In this document: piece after piece, positions 1 to 8,292 of the stretch
Position numbering within the stretch: position 1 is the first letter of the stretch
Layout: every line of letters starts with the position of its first letter
Assembly (NCBI RefSeq): GCF_014207905.1
Contig: NZ_JACHLB010000001.1
Span: 1 to 64,000, forward strand
Reading direction: 5' to 3'
Origin: Flavobacterium notoginsengisoli
Lineage (GTDB): Bacteria > Bacteroidota > Bacteroidia > Flavobacteriales > Flavobacteriaceae
Length of the DNA stretch: 64,000 bases
Position numbers and translations under genes: made by a program
The notes under the pieces: model-generated
Told to the model about the DNA's origin: nothing
Databases searched by the model: none
Seen by the model: only the letters and a program-made list of their open reading frames with translations

Positions 1-7
1 GCGGGTG

Positions 8-37
8 CAAAAGTAGAACCTTTTTCCAGTTATCCAA
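8..37 (-). promoter_or_regulatory. Strong leftward Bacteroidota promoter
   Basis: On the minus strand a TTG (complement of 35-37) is followed after exactly 19 bases by TACTTTTG (complement of 8-15). This is a perfect match to the Flavobacterium/Bacteroides -33/-7 consensus (TTG, TAnnTTTG). Transcription would start at the very edge of the window and read left, so its gene is not visible. The GCACCC-rich start and the A-tracts behind it suggest a highly expressed gene, possibly a stable RNA; that is inference. Confidence 0.65.
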
Positions 38-78
38 TACTTTTTCCAAGCTTTTTTCAATCTTTTTTCGATCTTTTT
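21..78 (-). promoter_or_regulatory. Phased A-tracts behind the leftward promoter
   Basis: Five T-tracts of 5-6 bases (A-tracts on the minus strand) start at 21, 41, 52, 63 and 74. Four of them are spaced exactly 11 bp, one helical turn, which predicts curved DNA. They lie upstream of the leftward promoter, where an UP element or curved activator would sit. No regulator is implied directly by the sequence. Confidence 0.5.
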
Positions 79-355
79 CTTAACCTGCTGATAACGGATT
101 GTTTACAGTTTCATTTTTTTTGATGACTTGTGGGGTTTTTCTGAATCATGGTGCGGTTTCTTTATTTTTGCTCCTGTTTCTTCTTCCTGTTTTGCGGAGT
201 TTTTATCTTTTTTGGCGCTTTTCTAAACACCTATCAGGTTTTGGAAAGCCCTATTTGCACCGATTTGATCTCGCAAAGACGCTAAGGCGCTAAGTTTTTT
301 TCCTTTCTTCTTCTCTATTTCTTCCCAAAACGCATTTCTTTCCTCGGAATTTCTT
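79..355. other. Intergenic stretch without a supported gene
   Basis: T- and TTC-rich sequence. A 64-codon frame beginning near 99 is present but is hydrophobic low-complexity, has no recognisable motif and runs straight into a repeat-like tract at 270-294 (cgcaaagacgctaaggcgc), which belongs to a family of aac/gcaaag-type intergenic repeats also seen near 25.2, 26.7, 56.2 and 58.3 kb. I see no gene here. Confidence 0.4.
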
Positions 356-363
356 CTGAAAAC

Positions 364-450
364 CGATGCCCTAGCCCCGATAGAAGCGGAAATCCTTTTT
401 GTGGCGGGGTTCGCCGCAAAAAGATTGCAGCGGATAGCGGGATCAGCTCC
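364..450. repeat. Structured GC-richer intergenic element
   Basis: This 87-base block is clearly richer in GC than its surroundings. Its core is a hairpin with a 12-bp stem (395-406 paired with 412-423, one G-U pair, 5-base loop), flanked by CCCCGATAG on the left and ATAGCGGGA on the right that can extend the fold. I recall closely similar blocks (gccccgatagaagcgg...) being dispersed in Flavobacterium genomes, but no function is known to me. It could be a small structured RNA or a mobile palindromic element. Confidence 0.5.
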
Positions 451-506
451 TTATTAATATTAATATCAATACTCAAATTTCAAATTCCAATAGACAATAT
501 GCAATA

Positions 507-524
507 GACGCACTGCGGTGCGCC
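507..524. repeat. Short palindromic repeat, copy 1
   Basis: Hairpin formed by cgcac/gtgcg around TGCG, followed by CTCTACA. A second copy with the same arrangement (tagAtgcac...gtgcatctctaca) lies at 38479-38498. Both copies are intergenic, and the shared flank CTCTACA argues for a common dispersed element instead of chance. Confidence 0.5.
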
Positions 525-573
525 TCTACAGTAAAACTGGATTTTATGCCATACTATATATGTAGAAAAAACA

Positions 574-604
574 AACCCGACGCGCTTTAACAAACTGTCG
601 GGTT
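574..604 (-). terminator. Intrinsic terminator of the FtsX-type permease gene
   Basis: AACCCGAC (574-581) pairs perfectly with GTCGGGTT (597-604). On the minus strand the stem is followed by a T-rich tail (tgttttttct). It lies 28 bases beyond the permease stop codon. Confidence 0.75.
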
Positions 605-631
605 ATAAAATAAAATTAGAGTTTTATTTCT

Positions 632-1867
632 TTAATCAAATCGTATAGCTTTTACTGGAGATATTTTTGTTATTATATAAGATGGAATTAACAACACCAG
701 AAAACAAACTGTTACTGTTAGTATGTTTAAAAGTAAAATGTAAATCCAATTTAGATAAACTGGCGCTTGATTTACATAATAATTTTCCGGATTCAATTGC
801 ACTATGCCAAATTGCTGTTGGATTAATAAAATGGAAATACCAATTAGATTTCCCCAAAACAATCCACGTAGGATAAGATAAAAAGCGTTATACAAAAATA
901 TTTTACGAACCGACCAGTTATTTGCCCCCATTGATTTCAAAATTCCGATCATTTGGGTCCTTTCTAGAATAAGAACCAATAATGCTACTACCATATTAAT
1001 TGTAGCTACTAAAATCATTACTGCTAAAATCACTATTATATTAAAGTCGAATAATTGTAACCAATCAAATATATAACTGTACTTTTCTACAATGGTTTCT
1101 GTGTCGAGAGTTGAAGATGTTTTTTCGTAAACTAGATTTCCAACTGATTTAATTTCATTAAAGTCATTCACAAAAACTTCGAATGCTCCTATTTGATCTT
1201 CATTCCATTTATTAATTCTTTGAATATGTCGAATGTCGCCAATTATATAAGTAGCATCAAAATCCTGAAATCCGGAATTAAATATCCCAACAATCTTAAA
1301 TCTACGGCTATTTGGCAGTTTCCCTTGTTCTTCTTTTATAAAAAAAGTATTGAATTGATCTCCAAGTTTCAAATTAAGCCTATTTGCTAAAAATCTCGAA
1401 ACAATAACATCTTCATTGATTTCTTTGCTAAAATCTGGCAATTTACCTTCTACAATATATTCTTTAATATTATTCCAGTCATAATCAGCTCCGACTCCCT
1501 TAAAAACAATTCCTTCAAATGCATTTTCAGTTCTTATGATTCCTGCTTTACTTGCTATTGCTTGAATATGGGTAACTTCTGGAACACTTTTGAAATTAGG
1601 ATAAAAATCCTGTTTTTTTGAAATCGGAACTAGGGTTACTTCAGAATTATTATTGTCATAATTAGAAATAATAATCTGTCCATTGAAAGCTGAGACTTTA
1701 TCTCGAATTTTTTTCTGCAAACCAATTCCCGTCGCAACAGAAACCATCATCATAATTATTCCAATTGCAATTGCCGAAATAGCAATTTTAATAATAGGTG
1801 CCGAGATGCTGCTTTTGTAATCTTTTGCAGTAATGAGTCTTTTGGCTATAAAATATTCTAAATTCAA
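632..1867 (-). CDS. FtsX-like ABC transporter permease (LolC/LolE type)
   Basis: A 411-residue inner-membrane protein with the MacB/FtsX layout: one membrane segment near the N-terminus (about 25-50), a large periplasmic domain (about 55-270), then three membrane segments (about 275-305, 325-355, 370-400). The N-terminal MNLEYFIAKRL and the motif around the first helix are typical of lipoprotein-release permeases of the LolC/LolE family, which pull lipoproteins out of the inner membrane with an ATPase partner (LolD). No ATPase gene is nearby, so the substrate remains an inference. The gene ends at a good hairpin terminator. Length is normal for the family. Confidence 0.85.
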   Translation of the reverse strand: MNLEYFIAKRLITAKDYKSSISAPIIKIAISAIAIGIIMMMVSVATGIGLQKKIRDKVSAFNGQIIISNYDNNNSEVTLVPISKKQDFYPNFKSVPEVTHIQAIASKAGIIRTENAFEGIVFKGVGADYDWNNIKEYIVEGKLPDFSKEINEDVIVSRFLANRLNLKLGDQFNTFFIKEEQGKLPNSRRFKIVGIFNSGFQDFDATYIIGDIRHIQRINKWNEDQIGAFEVFVNDFNEIKSVGNLVYEKTSSTLDTETIVEKYSYIFDWLQLFDFNIIVILAVMILVATINMVVALLVLILERTQMIGILKSMGANNWSVRKIFLYNAFYLILRGLFWGNLIGISILLIQQQFGIVQLNPENYYVNQAPVYLNWIYILLLNILTVTVCFLVLLIPSYIITKISPVKAIRFD

Positions 1868-1957
1868 ATTATAGGTTTTTAATTATTCCATTCTCAAAAA
1901 TACATCTTAAAAGAATAAAATAAGAAGTTCTTGAAAACAATTCGTGTTCTTTATTAT

Positions 1958-2452
1958 TTAAAGAGGAAGTTTCTTTTTCATTTCTTCCACAATGTTAAAT
2001 GCTGCGGGACAAATCTCAACATTCTTTAATGTCAGATTTGAAATTTGATAAAATTTGTTTCTATCGGTATGAGGAAATTCTCTACACGCTTTTGGACGAA
2101 CATCATATATCATACAGTAGTTTTCGTTATCCAAAAAAGTACACGGAACACTTTTCAAAACATAATCTTTATCTTCATCAATGCGAAGATACTGTTCTAT
2201 AAATTGCTGTGGCTTTTGTCGAAAATGCTTTGATATTCGTTCAATATCGGCCAAAGTAAATAATGGCCCAGTTGTTTTACAGCAATTCGCACACTTCAAA
2301 CAGTCCGTTCTTTTAAATTCTGCATTATGCAAATCCTGCATAACGTAGTCTAAATTCTTTGGCTGTTTCTTTTTAAGCTTGTCGAAATACTTTTTATTCT
2401 CGTTATGCTTATCTTTGGCTAACTTGCTTAAGTTATTTAAAATCTGTTTCAA
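1958..2452 (-). CDS. YkgJ-type cysteine-cluster protein
   Basis: A 164-residue soluble protein of the zinc/iron-chelating CxxCxxCC family. Visible ligands are CLKCANCCK near residue 56 and later cysteines in VPCTFLD, NYCMIYD and PKACREFPH, the usual order for this family. These proteins probably bind a metal or iron-sulfur cluster, but their substrate is unknown; some family members have been linked to modification of other proteins or of flagellin. The gene is divergent from the methyltransferase gene at 2525, with a 72-base spacer between them, and lies 90 bases upstream of the permease gene. Confidence 0.8.
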   Translation of the reverse strand: MKQILNNLSKLAKDKHNENKKYFDKLKKKQPKNLDYVMQDLHNAEFKRTDCLKCANCCKTTGPLFTLADIERISKHFRQKPQQFIEQYLRIDEDKDYVLKSVPCTFLDNENYCMIYDVRPKACREFPHTDRNKFYQISNLTLKNVEICPAAFNIVEEMKKKLPL

Positions 2453-2524
2453 GTTTAAAATTTAAAGTTGATCTGCAAAATTAAGCAACTTTGAACTCGA
2501 AACCTTAAACTTTAAAATAAAACA

Positions 2525-3232
2525 ATGAAAGATCTTTTTGGGAAAGCGATATTTGATTTCTACACCAATAATTCGCCTGAAGATATTATTACTGAAACTT
2601 CAATCTCTGAAGAAGATGAAATGAGTGTCGAATATCTTTTTCGAACTTATAATGAAATGCCCAAAATTGAACAAAAAGCGCTTCAATTGGCTTACGGAAA
2701 AACATTAGATGTCGGATGCGGCGCTGGAAGCCATGCTTTATCTTTACAAAACGAACGAAATTTAGACGTAACTGCTATTGATATTTCAGAAAAAGCAATC
2801 GAAACTGTGCTTTTAAGAGGAATAAAAAATGCTCAAGTAAAAAATATTCTAGATTTTGAAGGTGAAAAATTTGACACCATTCTAGTTTTAATGAATGGAA
2901 CTGGGATTTTTGGGAAATTAAAAAACTGCAACGAATATCTTTTGAAGTTAAAATCTTTACTGAATCCAAGAGGACAGATTTTAATTGACAGTTCAGACAT
3001 TATATATATGTTTGACGAAGATGAAGATGGCGGAAAATGGATTCCTTCTGAAAATGATTATTATGGAGAACTCGTTTTTAATATAACTTACAAAGGAGAA
3101 AAAGAACAACCTTTTGACTGGTTATATTTAGATTACAATACTCTGCAAAATGCCGCAAATGCAAACGGATTGCAATGCGAACTTATTTTGGAGGGAGATC
3201 ATTATGATTATTTAGCAAAACTTACTATTTAA
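2525..3232 (+). CDS. Class I SAM-dependent methyltransferase
   Basis: A 235-residue Rossmann-type methyltransferase. Motif I is TLDVGCGAGSHAL at about 60-72, followed by the acidic end of strand 2 in VTAIDISEKAIE and by a post-I loop FDTILVLMNGTG near 120, where the usual catalytic region lies. The substrate cannot be told from the sequence. It is followed after 22 bases by the DinB/YfiT gene on the same strand, so the two are probably co-transcribed. The start is well placed: a poor TTG...CAACTTTG promoter-like pair sits at 2468-2493. Confidence 0.85.
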   Translation: MKDLFGKAIFDFYTNNSPEDIITETSISEEDEMSVEYLFRTYNEMPKIEQKALQLAYGKTLDVGCGAGSHALSLQNERNLDVTAIDISEKAIETVLLRGIKNAQVKNILDFEGEKFDTILVLMNGTGIFGKLKNCNEYLLKLKSLLNPRGQILIDSSDIIYMFDEDEDGGKWIPSENDYYGELVFNITYKGEKEQPFDWLYLDYNTLQNAANANGLQCELILEGDHYDYLAKLTI

Positions 3233-3254
3233 AAATAAAAGCGAATTAAAATTT

Positions 3255-3800
3255 ATGGAAGAATTAGATTTAGAAAAATTAAAATATCCAATCGGAAAAT
3301 TTACTGCACCTGACTATTATTCGGCCGAATATCTTGCTACAAAAATCGAAGAAATTGAAACATTTCCAAATCGACTAGAAAAAGAAGTAATTCATTTAAC
3401 AGACGAACAATTAGACACGCCTTACCGTCCTGGAGGATGGACTGTTAGACAAGTTATTCATCATTGTTCCGAAAGCCACATGAATTGTTATATTAGAATT
3501 AAATGGGCTCTCACGGAAAATAATCCCGTAATTAAAGCGTATGACGAAGTATTATGGTCTGAAATACATGATAATTTAACAATGCCTATTAAACCAACAC
3601 TGGATTTGTTGAAGGGACTGCACTTTAGATTAGCTTACATTATGAAAAACTTATCTGAATCGGATTTAGAAAAGACATTTATACATCCTTCAGATAATTC
3701 AGAAAATAAAATAAAGAAAATCATTGGCAGTTATGCTTGGCACGGAAACCATCATCTTGCTCACATTACAACTTTAAAAAAATATAAAAACTGGAAATAA
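3255..3800 (+). CDS. DinB/YfiT-family putative metal-dependent hydrolase
   Basis: A 181-residue four-helix DinB-fold protein. It shows the YfiT pattern: PYRPGGWTVRQVIHHCSESH near residues 57-75 and SYAWHGNHHLAHI near 157-170, which supply the three histidines that bind a divalent metal. YfiT homologues are annotated as bacillithiol S-transferases. Bacteroidota are reported to make bacillithiol, so that role is plausible but not shown here. The gene follows the methyltransferase closely and ends at a shared bidirectional terminator. Confidence 0.8.
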   Translation: MEELDLEKLKYPIGKFTAPDYYSAEYLATKIEEIETFPNRLEKEVIHLTDEQLDTPYRPGGWTVRQVIHHCSESHMNCYIRIKWALTENNPVIKAYDEVLWSEIHDNLTMPIKPTLDLLKGLHFRLAYIMKNLSESDLEKTFIHPSDNSENKIKKIIGSYAWHGNHHLAHITTLKKYKNWK

Positions 3801-3847
3801 AAAATAGTTTATTTATTACACATTTGTATACTTTGACTACACAAAAA

Positions 3848-3869
3848 AATCCCTTCGTTTGAAGGGATT
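3848..3869. terminator. Bidirectional terminator between the YfiT gene and queE
   Basis: AATCCCTTC and GAAGGGATT form a perfect 9-bp stem with loop GTTT. A-run on the left and T-rich run on the right let it work on both strands for the convergent genes. Confidence 0.85.
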
Positions 3870-3875
3870 TTCTAT

Positions 3876-4508
3876 TTATGGTATATTTAGATACTTATGC
3901 GTTTGCAACGAAACTCTCCATTTTGGATTATTCATAACATAATCAACAATAAGAGGAGTCATTTCTTCTTTTTTACTCCATTCTGGTTGCAAAAATAAGA
4001 TAGCATTGTCATTGACTAATTCCGCTTGTTCCTCTGCAAAAATAAAATCATGCTTATTATAAATAATCACTTTCAATTCGTGTGCATTATCATAAACGGT
4101 TTGAGTAGGTAATTTATTTTTTTTTGGAGAAAGACAAATCCAATCCCATACACCTGACAATGGAAAAGCACCAGAAGTTTCGATATGAACCTTTAAATCT
4201 TTTTCTTTTAAACGTTTTGTCAGCAGAGTCATGTCCCAAGATAAAGGTTCTCCTCCTGTTACAACAACAGTATCAGCATATTTTGCTGCATTATCTACAA
4301 TTAAATCAATACTTGTCGGCGGATGAATCTCCGCATTCCAGCTTTCTTTTACATCGCACCAATGACATCCAACATCACATCCTCCAATCCTAATAAAGTA
4401 AGCAGCACGCCCTGTATGTGCGCCTTCTCCTTGAATGGTATAAAACTCTTCCATCAAAGGAAGCATTGCTCCTTTATTTACTTCTAATTGTATTTCTTTT
4501 GGTAACAT
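3876..4508 (-). CDS. queE: 7-carboxy-7-deazaguanine synthase
   Basis: A 210-residue radical SAM enzyme that contracts 6-carboxytetrahydropterin to 7-carboxy-7-deazaguanine in the queuosine/preQ0 pathway. The N-terminus EEFYTIQGEGAHTGRAAYFIR and the cluster-binding cysteines C44, C48 and C51 (GGCDVGCHWC) match QueE, as does the later VVVTGGEPLSW. The spacing is C-x3-C-x2-C, the standard radical SAM pattern. queA, the last-but-one step of queuosine synthesis, is in the same window (26918-27967) but not linked. No preQ1 riboswitch was seen in the 100-base upstream spacer. Confidence 0.93.
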   Translation of the reverse strand: MLPKEIQLEVNKGAMLPLMEEFYTIQGEGAHTGRAAYFIRIGGCDVGCHWCDVKESWNAEIHPPTSIDLIVDNAAKYADTVVVTGGEPLSWDMTLLTKRLKEKDLKVHIETSGAFPLSGVWDWICLSPKKNKLPTQTVYDNAHELKVIIYNKHDFIFAEEQAELVNDNAILFLQPEWSKKEEMTPLIVDYVMNNPKWRVSLQTHKYLNIP

Positions 4509-4555
4509 TTTAATATTTTAAGAGTGCAAAGATAGTCAATAATATACATAACAAA

Positions 4556-4586
4556 AAAACCGATAGTTTTTTGAACTATCGGTTTT
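4556..4586 (-). terminator. Terminator of the TonB/TPR operon
   Basis: AAAACCGATAGTT pairs with AACTATCGGTTTT (13 bp, 5-base loop). On the minus strand it is followed by a run of seven T. It lies 23 bases after the TPR gene stop codon. Confidence 0.85.
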
Positions 4587-4608
4587 TGATTTATTATAAA
4601 AATCTAAA

Positions 4609-6276
4609 TTATTTTAAAGATTTTACAGACTGTGTAGCGTATGAGTTTGCAGGATCTAACACTAAAGTTTTATTGAAATATTCAATAGCTTTAGCTTTAT
4701 CTGTATTAGCATAAGCAGCACCAATTGCATTGTAAGCCTCAATAACTTTTTTAGTTGTAGCAGGTTTTGCTAACTCTTCCGCACCTTTAGCAGTAACTTT
4801 AGTTACATACTCTTCATAGTTTTTAATGATCATGTCATCTTTATCCAATGCACTGTTGATTCTTCCTTTGTACAAGTAAGCTTCATCATATGATGGAGAT
4901 GCTTCAAGAACTTTATCAAAAGTAGCATTTGCATTTTCTAAAGCAGCTTTATCACGGCTTTCAGCAGGTTTACCAGCATTTCCGTAATAAACAGAAATTC
5001 CATAATATACAGCATCATCTAAATAATTTTTAGATTCTTTATTGTTTGCACCAAGCTCAAAAATTGATGCTGCTTGTGTATATTGTTTTTTACTGAATAA
5101 TTCTTTTCCAAAATCAGCAAATTCTTCAACTACTAATGGCTCTAACTCAATTGCTTTTTTGATATCAGCTAAACCTGCATCAAAAGCAGCTTGGTCAATT
5201 GTACCGTCAGCAGCAGTTCCTTTCTTAATTTTAGCTAATCCTAAGTAATAGTAATCTCTACCAATTACTTTATTTTCTGGCGCTTTCATAAAATCCTCAA
5301 TAGATTTAATCGCTACATCAACATTTCCGTTTTCGTAAGCAGCATATCCTAAATATCTGTAGATTCTAGGATTTACTTTATCTTGAGCAATCATTTTATT
5401 TGCAACAGTTTCCAATTGTTTGTAATCTTTAACTAAGATTAAGAAATCTGCATGACGCATTTTTGAATCTAAAGAGTAATCTGTTAAACTCAAATACTTT
5501 TCGTAGTTAGTAATCGCGTTCTGTAAATTAACTTTAGCAGTAGAAGGCTTATTTCTTGCCCATTTGTAATAAGTTTCAGCAAGCTCTCGGTAAACTGGTC
5601 CGTAATTAGCATTTAAAGCAATAACTTCATTGAATGATTTAATTGCTTCATCGTACGATTTAGCTCCTTTTAATAAAACACCTAACTGCATTTTTGCTCT
5701 TAACAAAGTATTATCAGCAGCAAAAGCATCACGATACGCTTTGTATGCATCATTTTGGTTTTTATCTCCATAATAAGCATCACCGATAGCTAAAAGAGCC
5801 TGCGCATTTTGAGGATCAATCGCTAAAGCTTTTTGCAAAACCGCAATTGCATTCTTATAGTCTGGATTATCAGAGTTTATATAAGCTCTACCAATGTAAA
5901 TAAACTCATTTACATCTTTCTTTCTCATATCTTTAGTTGCCAAAGCAAAATTTGCTTGAGCAGCAGCCGTATTTTTAGCATCTAAGTCTAATTGTCCTAA
6001 ACCAATGTAGCTTAAGTTTTTCTTATCTGAAGCTTGTAATCCATTATTATAATAGATTTTAGCAGAGTCAACAACAGATTGATTCAAATAAACGTTACCT
6101 AAAACAAAGTTAGCTTCACCATCTGATGGTTTAGATTTAATAATTGATTTTAGGATAGTTTTTGCTTTGTCAAACTGTTCCGCATCAATTGCTTTTTTTG
6201 CTTCGTTTATGTCTTGCGCATTTGCACCGGCAGCCGACGCAATTAAAGCAAGACTAAAAATTTTAAATTTATTCAT
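4609..6276 (-). CDS. Secreted TPR-repeat protein
   Basis: A 555-residue protein with a clear signal peptide (MNKFKIFSLALIASAAGANA, cleavage after about residue 20) followed by tetratricopeptide repeats to the end, for example DGEANFVLGNVYLNQ and NAQALLAIGDAYYG. It is expected in the periplasm or attached to the outer membrane as a protein-binding scaffold. It is the last gene of the exbB-exbD-exbD-tonB operon, 16 bases after the PstS-like gene, so it may be an accessory of that energy-transducing complex. Partner and function are not shown by sequence. Confidence 0.85.
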   Translation of the reverse strand: MNKFKIFSLALIASAAGANAQDINEAKKAIDAEQFDKAKTILKSIIKSKPSDGEANFVLGNVYLNQSVVDSAKIYYNNGLQASDKKNLSYIGLGQLDLDAKNTAAAQANFALATKDMRKKDVNEFIYIGRAYINSDNPDYKNAIAVLQKALAIDPQNAQALLAIGDAYYGDKNQNDAYKAYRDAFAADNTLLRAKMQLGVLLKGAKSYDEAIKSFNEVIALNANYGPVYRELAETYYKWARNKPSTAKVNLQNAITNYEKYLSLTDYSLDSKMRHADFLILVKDYKQLETVANKMIAQDKVNPRIYRYLGYAAYENGNVDVAIKSIEDFMKAPENKVIGRDYYYLGLAKIKKGTAADGTIDQAAFDAGLADIKKAIELEPLVVEEFADFGKELFSKKQYTQAASIFELGANNKESKNYLDDAVYYGISVYYGNAGKPAESRDKAALENANATFDKVLEASPSYDEAYLYKGRINSALDKDDMIIKNYEEYVTKVTAKGAEELAKPATTKKVIEAYNAIGAAYANTDKAKAIEYFNKTLVLDPANSYATQSVKSLK

Positions 6277-6292
6277 CTTTATCGTAATTAAT

Positions 6293-7216
6293 TTATTCTT
6301 TATCTTTTATAATTTCATTTCTAATTTTAAGCTTACGTCCTGGAGTTTTATAGGGAAGCAAACCCGATTTCAAAACGATTCTTTGTCCAATGTCACCTGC
6401 TATAAAAGAGGCAAATCCCATACCTAGACCAGAGTAACCCTGACAATTGATTATAAACAAATCACGTGCCAAAGGGTATTTACCAATTTCTAAGTCATTC
6501 TGAGTAGGACTGTAATACTCATTGCCTGTTAGGCCTTTTACGTAAAGAACGTTTATCTTGTCGATAGTCTCTACCATATCAGGAGTTGGTTGATAAAACC
6601 AGTTAATACCAATAACACCAATCATCCCTTCGTTTTCAGAAACAAATTTGATTACCTCCTTATTTGTTTTAAAGGAGAAAACTCCAGATTTTGGAACCTC
6701 TTTTATCTTCGCTAAATCTTTCATATAGCGAACCGTACTAGAGTTAGGATTATCAAAAACTAAACCTTTAATCTTTGTATCTGGTTTACCTTGCAGAAAA
6801 TCGATTACACTTTTCAACGCAATAAGTGTATCATTATTGCTTTTACTTGAAATAAATGCAATCGCATCATGAGCAAAAGGTGTAACTCGTGGATTAATCT
6901 TACTTTTTTCAAAGCGAGCTTTCTCATCAGCTGTTAAGTCTCTTGTCGTTATTGCGACTTTTGTTTTTTTATTCAACAAATCGTTAATTACTTCAGCTTC
7001 TGATTTTGGCTTAACCGTAATTTTTGCATCATAGTAAGTTCCTTCAAAAACAGCAACCTGATCATCTACAATTTGTTTTACTGTTTCGTCTACAGCAATA
7101 TCAAGAGATCCTTTTAAAATGGTTTCTTTTTCAGCTTCACTCTTGTTTTTTTGGTTGCACATTACAAACAAAAAGACAAAAACTACAACTCCTAAAGTCT
7201 TACTATATTTCAACAT
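6293..7216 (-). CDS. PstS-like substrate-binding lipoprotein
   Basis: A 307-residue lipoprotein: hydrophobic signal ending in the lipobox FVMC near residue 20, then a periplasmic binding protein of the phosphate-binding (PBP type 2) class, with motifs such as KTKVAITTRDLTADE and PNSSTVRYMKDLAK. Phosphate-binding proteins share this fold, but no pstC/A/B genes are near. Position inside a TonB operon, six bases from a small membrane protein gene, suggests a role linked to the envelope or outer membrane uptake, not a standard Pst transporter. The ligand is unknown. Confidence 0.8.
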   Translation of the reverse strand: MLKYSKTLGVVVFVFLFVMCNQKNKSEAEKETILKGSLDIAVDETVKQIVDDQVAVFEGTYYDAKITVKPKSEAEVINDLLNKKTKVAITTRDLTADEKARFEKSKINPRVTPFAHDAIAFISSKSNNDTLIALKSVIDFLQGKPDTKIKGLVFDNPNSSTVRYMKDLAKIKEVPKSGVFSFKTNKEVIKFVSENEGMIGVIGINWFYQPTPDMVETIDKINVLYVKGLTGNEYYSPTQNDLEIGKYPLARDLFIINCQGYSGLGMGFASFIAGDIGQRIVLKSGLLPYKTPGRKLKIRNEIIKDKE

Positions 7217-7222
7217 ACCTAT

Positions 7223-7450
7223 TTATTCTTTTGCATTAATTAATCTTAAAAATCTTATTGCAGAATATACTATCAGTAATCCTCCAAAAGCATATCTGTA
7301 CTTTGGCTCCATATTAAGCGGGAGTTTTTCCCAAAACATAATCATTAAACCGAGTACAAGATAAATTAAAAAAAACAGTATTCCTAAAACAAGAAGAAAT
7401 CGCTCTTTGAGCGATTTCTTCTGAATATTATTAAGCATATCTTTTAACAT
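7223..7450 (-). CDS. Small two-helix membrane protein
   Basis: A 75-residue protein with two hydrophobic helices (about 17-38 and 50-66) and a basic N-terminus (QKKSLKERF). It starts at a TAATG junction, overlapping the tonB stop codon by one base, so its translation is probably coupled to tonB. I do not recognise a named family. Its constant company here (tonB before, PstS-like lipoprotein after) suggests an accessory subunit of the TonB system; this is inference. Confidence 0.75.
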   Translation of the reverse strand: MLKDMLNNIQKKSLKERFLLVLGILFFLIYLVLGLMIMFWEKLPLNMEPKYRYAFGGLLIVYSAIRFLRLINAKE

Positions 7451-8253
7451 TATTCTGCAGATTGAATAGTAATAGGAAGAGAATATAATACCCTAACTTT
7501 TTTACCATTTTGCTCGCCGGGAGTCCATTTTGGACATTTTTTAAGAACACGAATTGCTTCTGCTCCTGTACCGTAACCGATATCTCTTAAAACTTTAATA
7601 TCTGTTAACGACCCGTCTTTTTCAACTACAAACGTAACGTAAACTTTACCTTTTAAACCTTCTTCTTCTGGAGTCTTGTAGTTGTTTCCTACGAATTTGT
7701 AGAATTTATCAATACCACCTGGGAAATCTGGTTTTACTTCGATACCAGCTGTGTTATATACAGTGTTATCTTCTTGAATTACTTCTTGAACTGGTCCTTT
7801 TCCAACTGGCTCATCAACAGTTAAAACTGCATCTGGATCTCCTTTGATGGTTTCAGCACCAACTTTTTTGTCTTTCAAATCCACAATTTTTGGTGGATCT
7901 TCAGTTACTTCTTCCGCTTTTGCAACCACAGGTTTTACGAATTTTACCTGATCCACTTTTGGTGGTGGTGGTGGTGGTGGCGGTTGATTTGGTTTAATTT
8001 CCTCTTTTTTCTTTGGAGGTAATTTTACCGTTGCAATCTTAATATCGTTGTTTTCTTCCACTTCTTGCGAATCTGGTAAAAGACTAGCAATAAGAGGTGC
8101 AGCAACTGCAAAACTAAAAATAATAGAACCGATAATAAGTGCTTTCACAGTAGTCTTACCGTTCGATTTTCTTAGCTCGTATGCTCCATATATCTTATTA
8201 CGTCCTTCGAATACGATATCAAGCCATTGATTTTTTATAATATCTAATTTCAT
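7450..8253 (-). CDS. tonB: TonB energy transducer
   Basis: A 267-residue TonB. It has a basic N-terminal region, one membrane anchor (about 36-60), a Pro/Lys/Glu-rich periplasmic linker with eight consecutive prolines (about 91-98), and a C-terminal TonB domain (about 180-264, with PDFPGG, GKVYVTFVVEKDGSLTDI and CPKWTPGEQNGKKVRVLYS). It carries proton-motive energy from the ExbB/ExbD motor to outer-membrane TonB-dependent receptors. The linker part KVDQVKFVKPVVAKAEEVTE plus KGDPDAVLTVDEPV is repeated in swapped order inside the mosaic protein at 39.7-43.0 kb. Confidence 0.95.
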   Translation of the reverse strand: MKLDIIKNQWLDIVFEGRNKIYGAYELRKSNGKTTVKALIIGSIIFSFAVAAPLIASLLPDSQEVEENNDIKIATVKLPPKKKEEIKPNQPPPPPPPPKVDQVKFVKPVVAKAEEVTEDPPKIVDLKDKKVGAETIKGDPDAVLTVDEPVGKGPVQEVIQEDNTVYNTAGIEVKPDFPGGIDKFYKFVGNNYKTPEEEGLKGKVYVTFVVEKDGSLTDIKVLRDIGYGTGAEAIRVLKKCPKWTPGEQNGKKVRVLYSLPITIQSAE

Positions 8254-8292
8254 ATCTCTTGATTTTTTAGTTGATAAAATTTAAGATTGCTC

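Noticed and set aside
99..293. 64-codon open frame with hydrophobic residues
   Set aside because: Low complexity, no motif or start signal, and its 3' end overlaps an intergenic repeat tract.
4124..4393. 89-codon frame opposite queE
   Set aside because: queE has clear radical SAM motifs in the other strand; this is its shadow.
3876..4608. preQ1 riboswitch near queE
   Set aside because: The spacer holds a terminator of the upstream gene only; no preQ1 aptamer pattern was found. The queA leader likewise has none.
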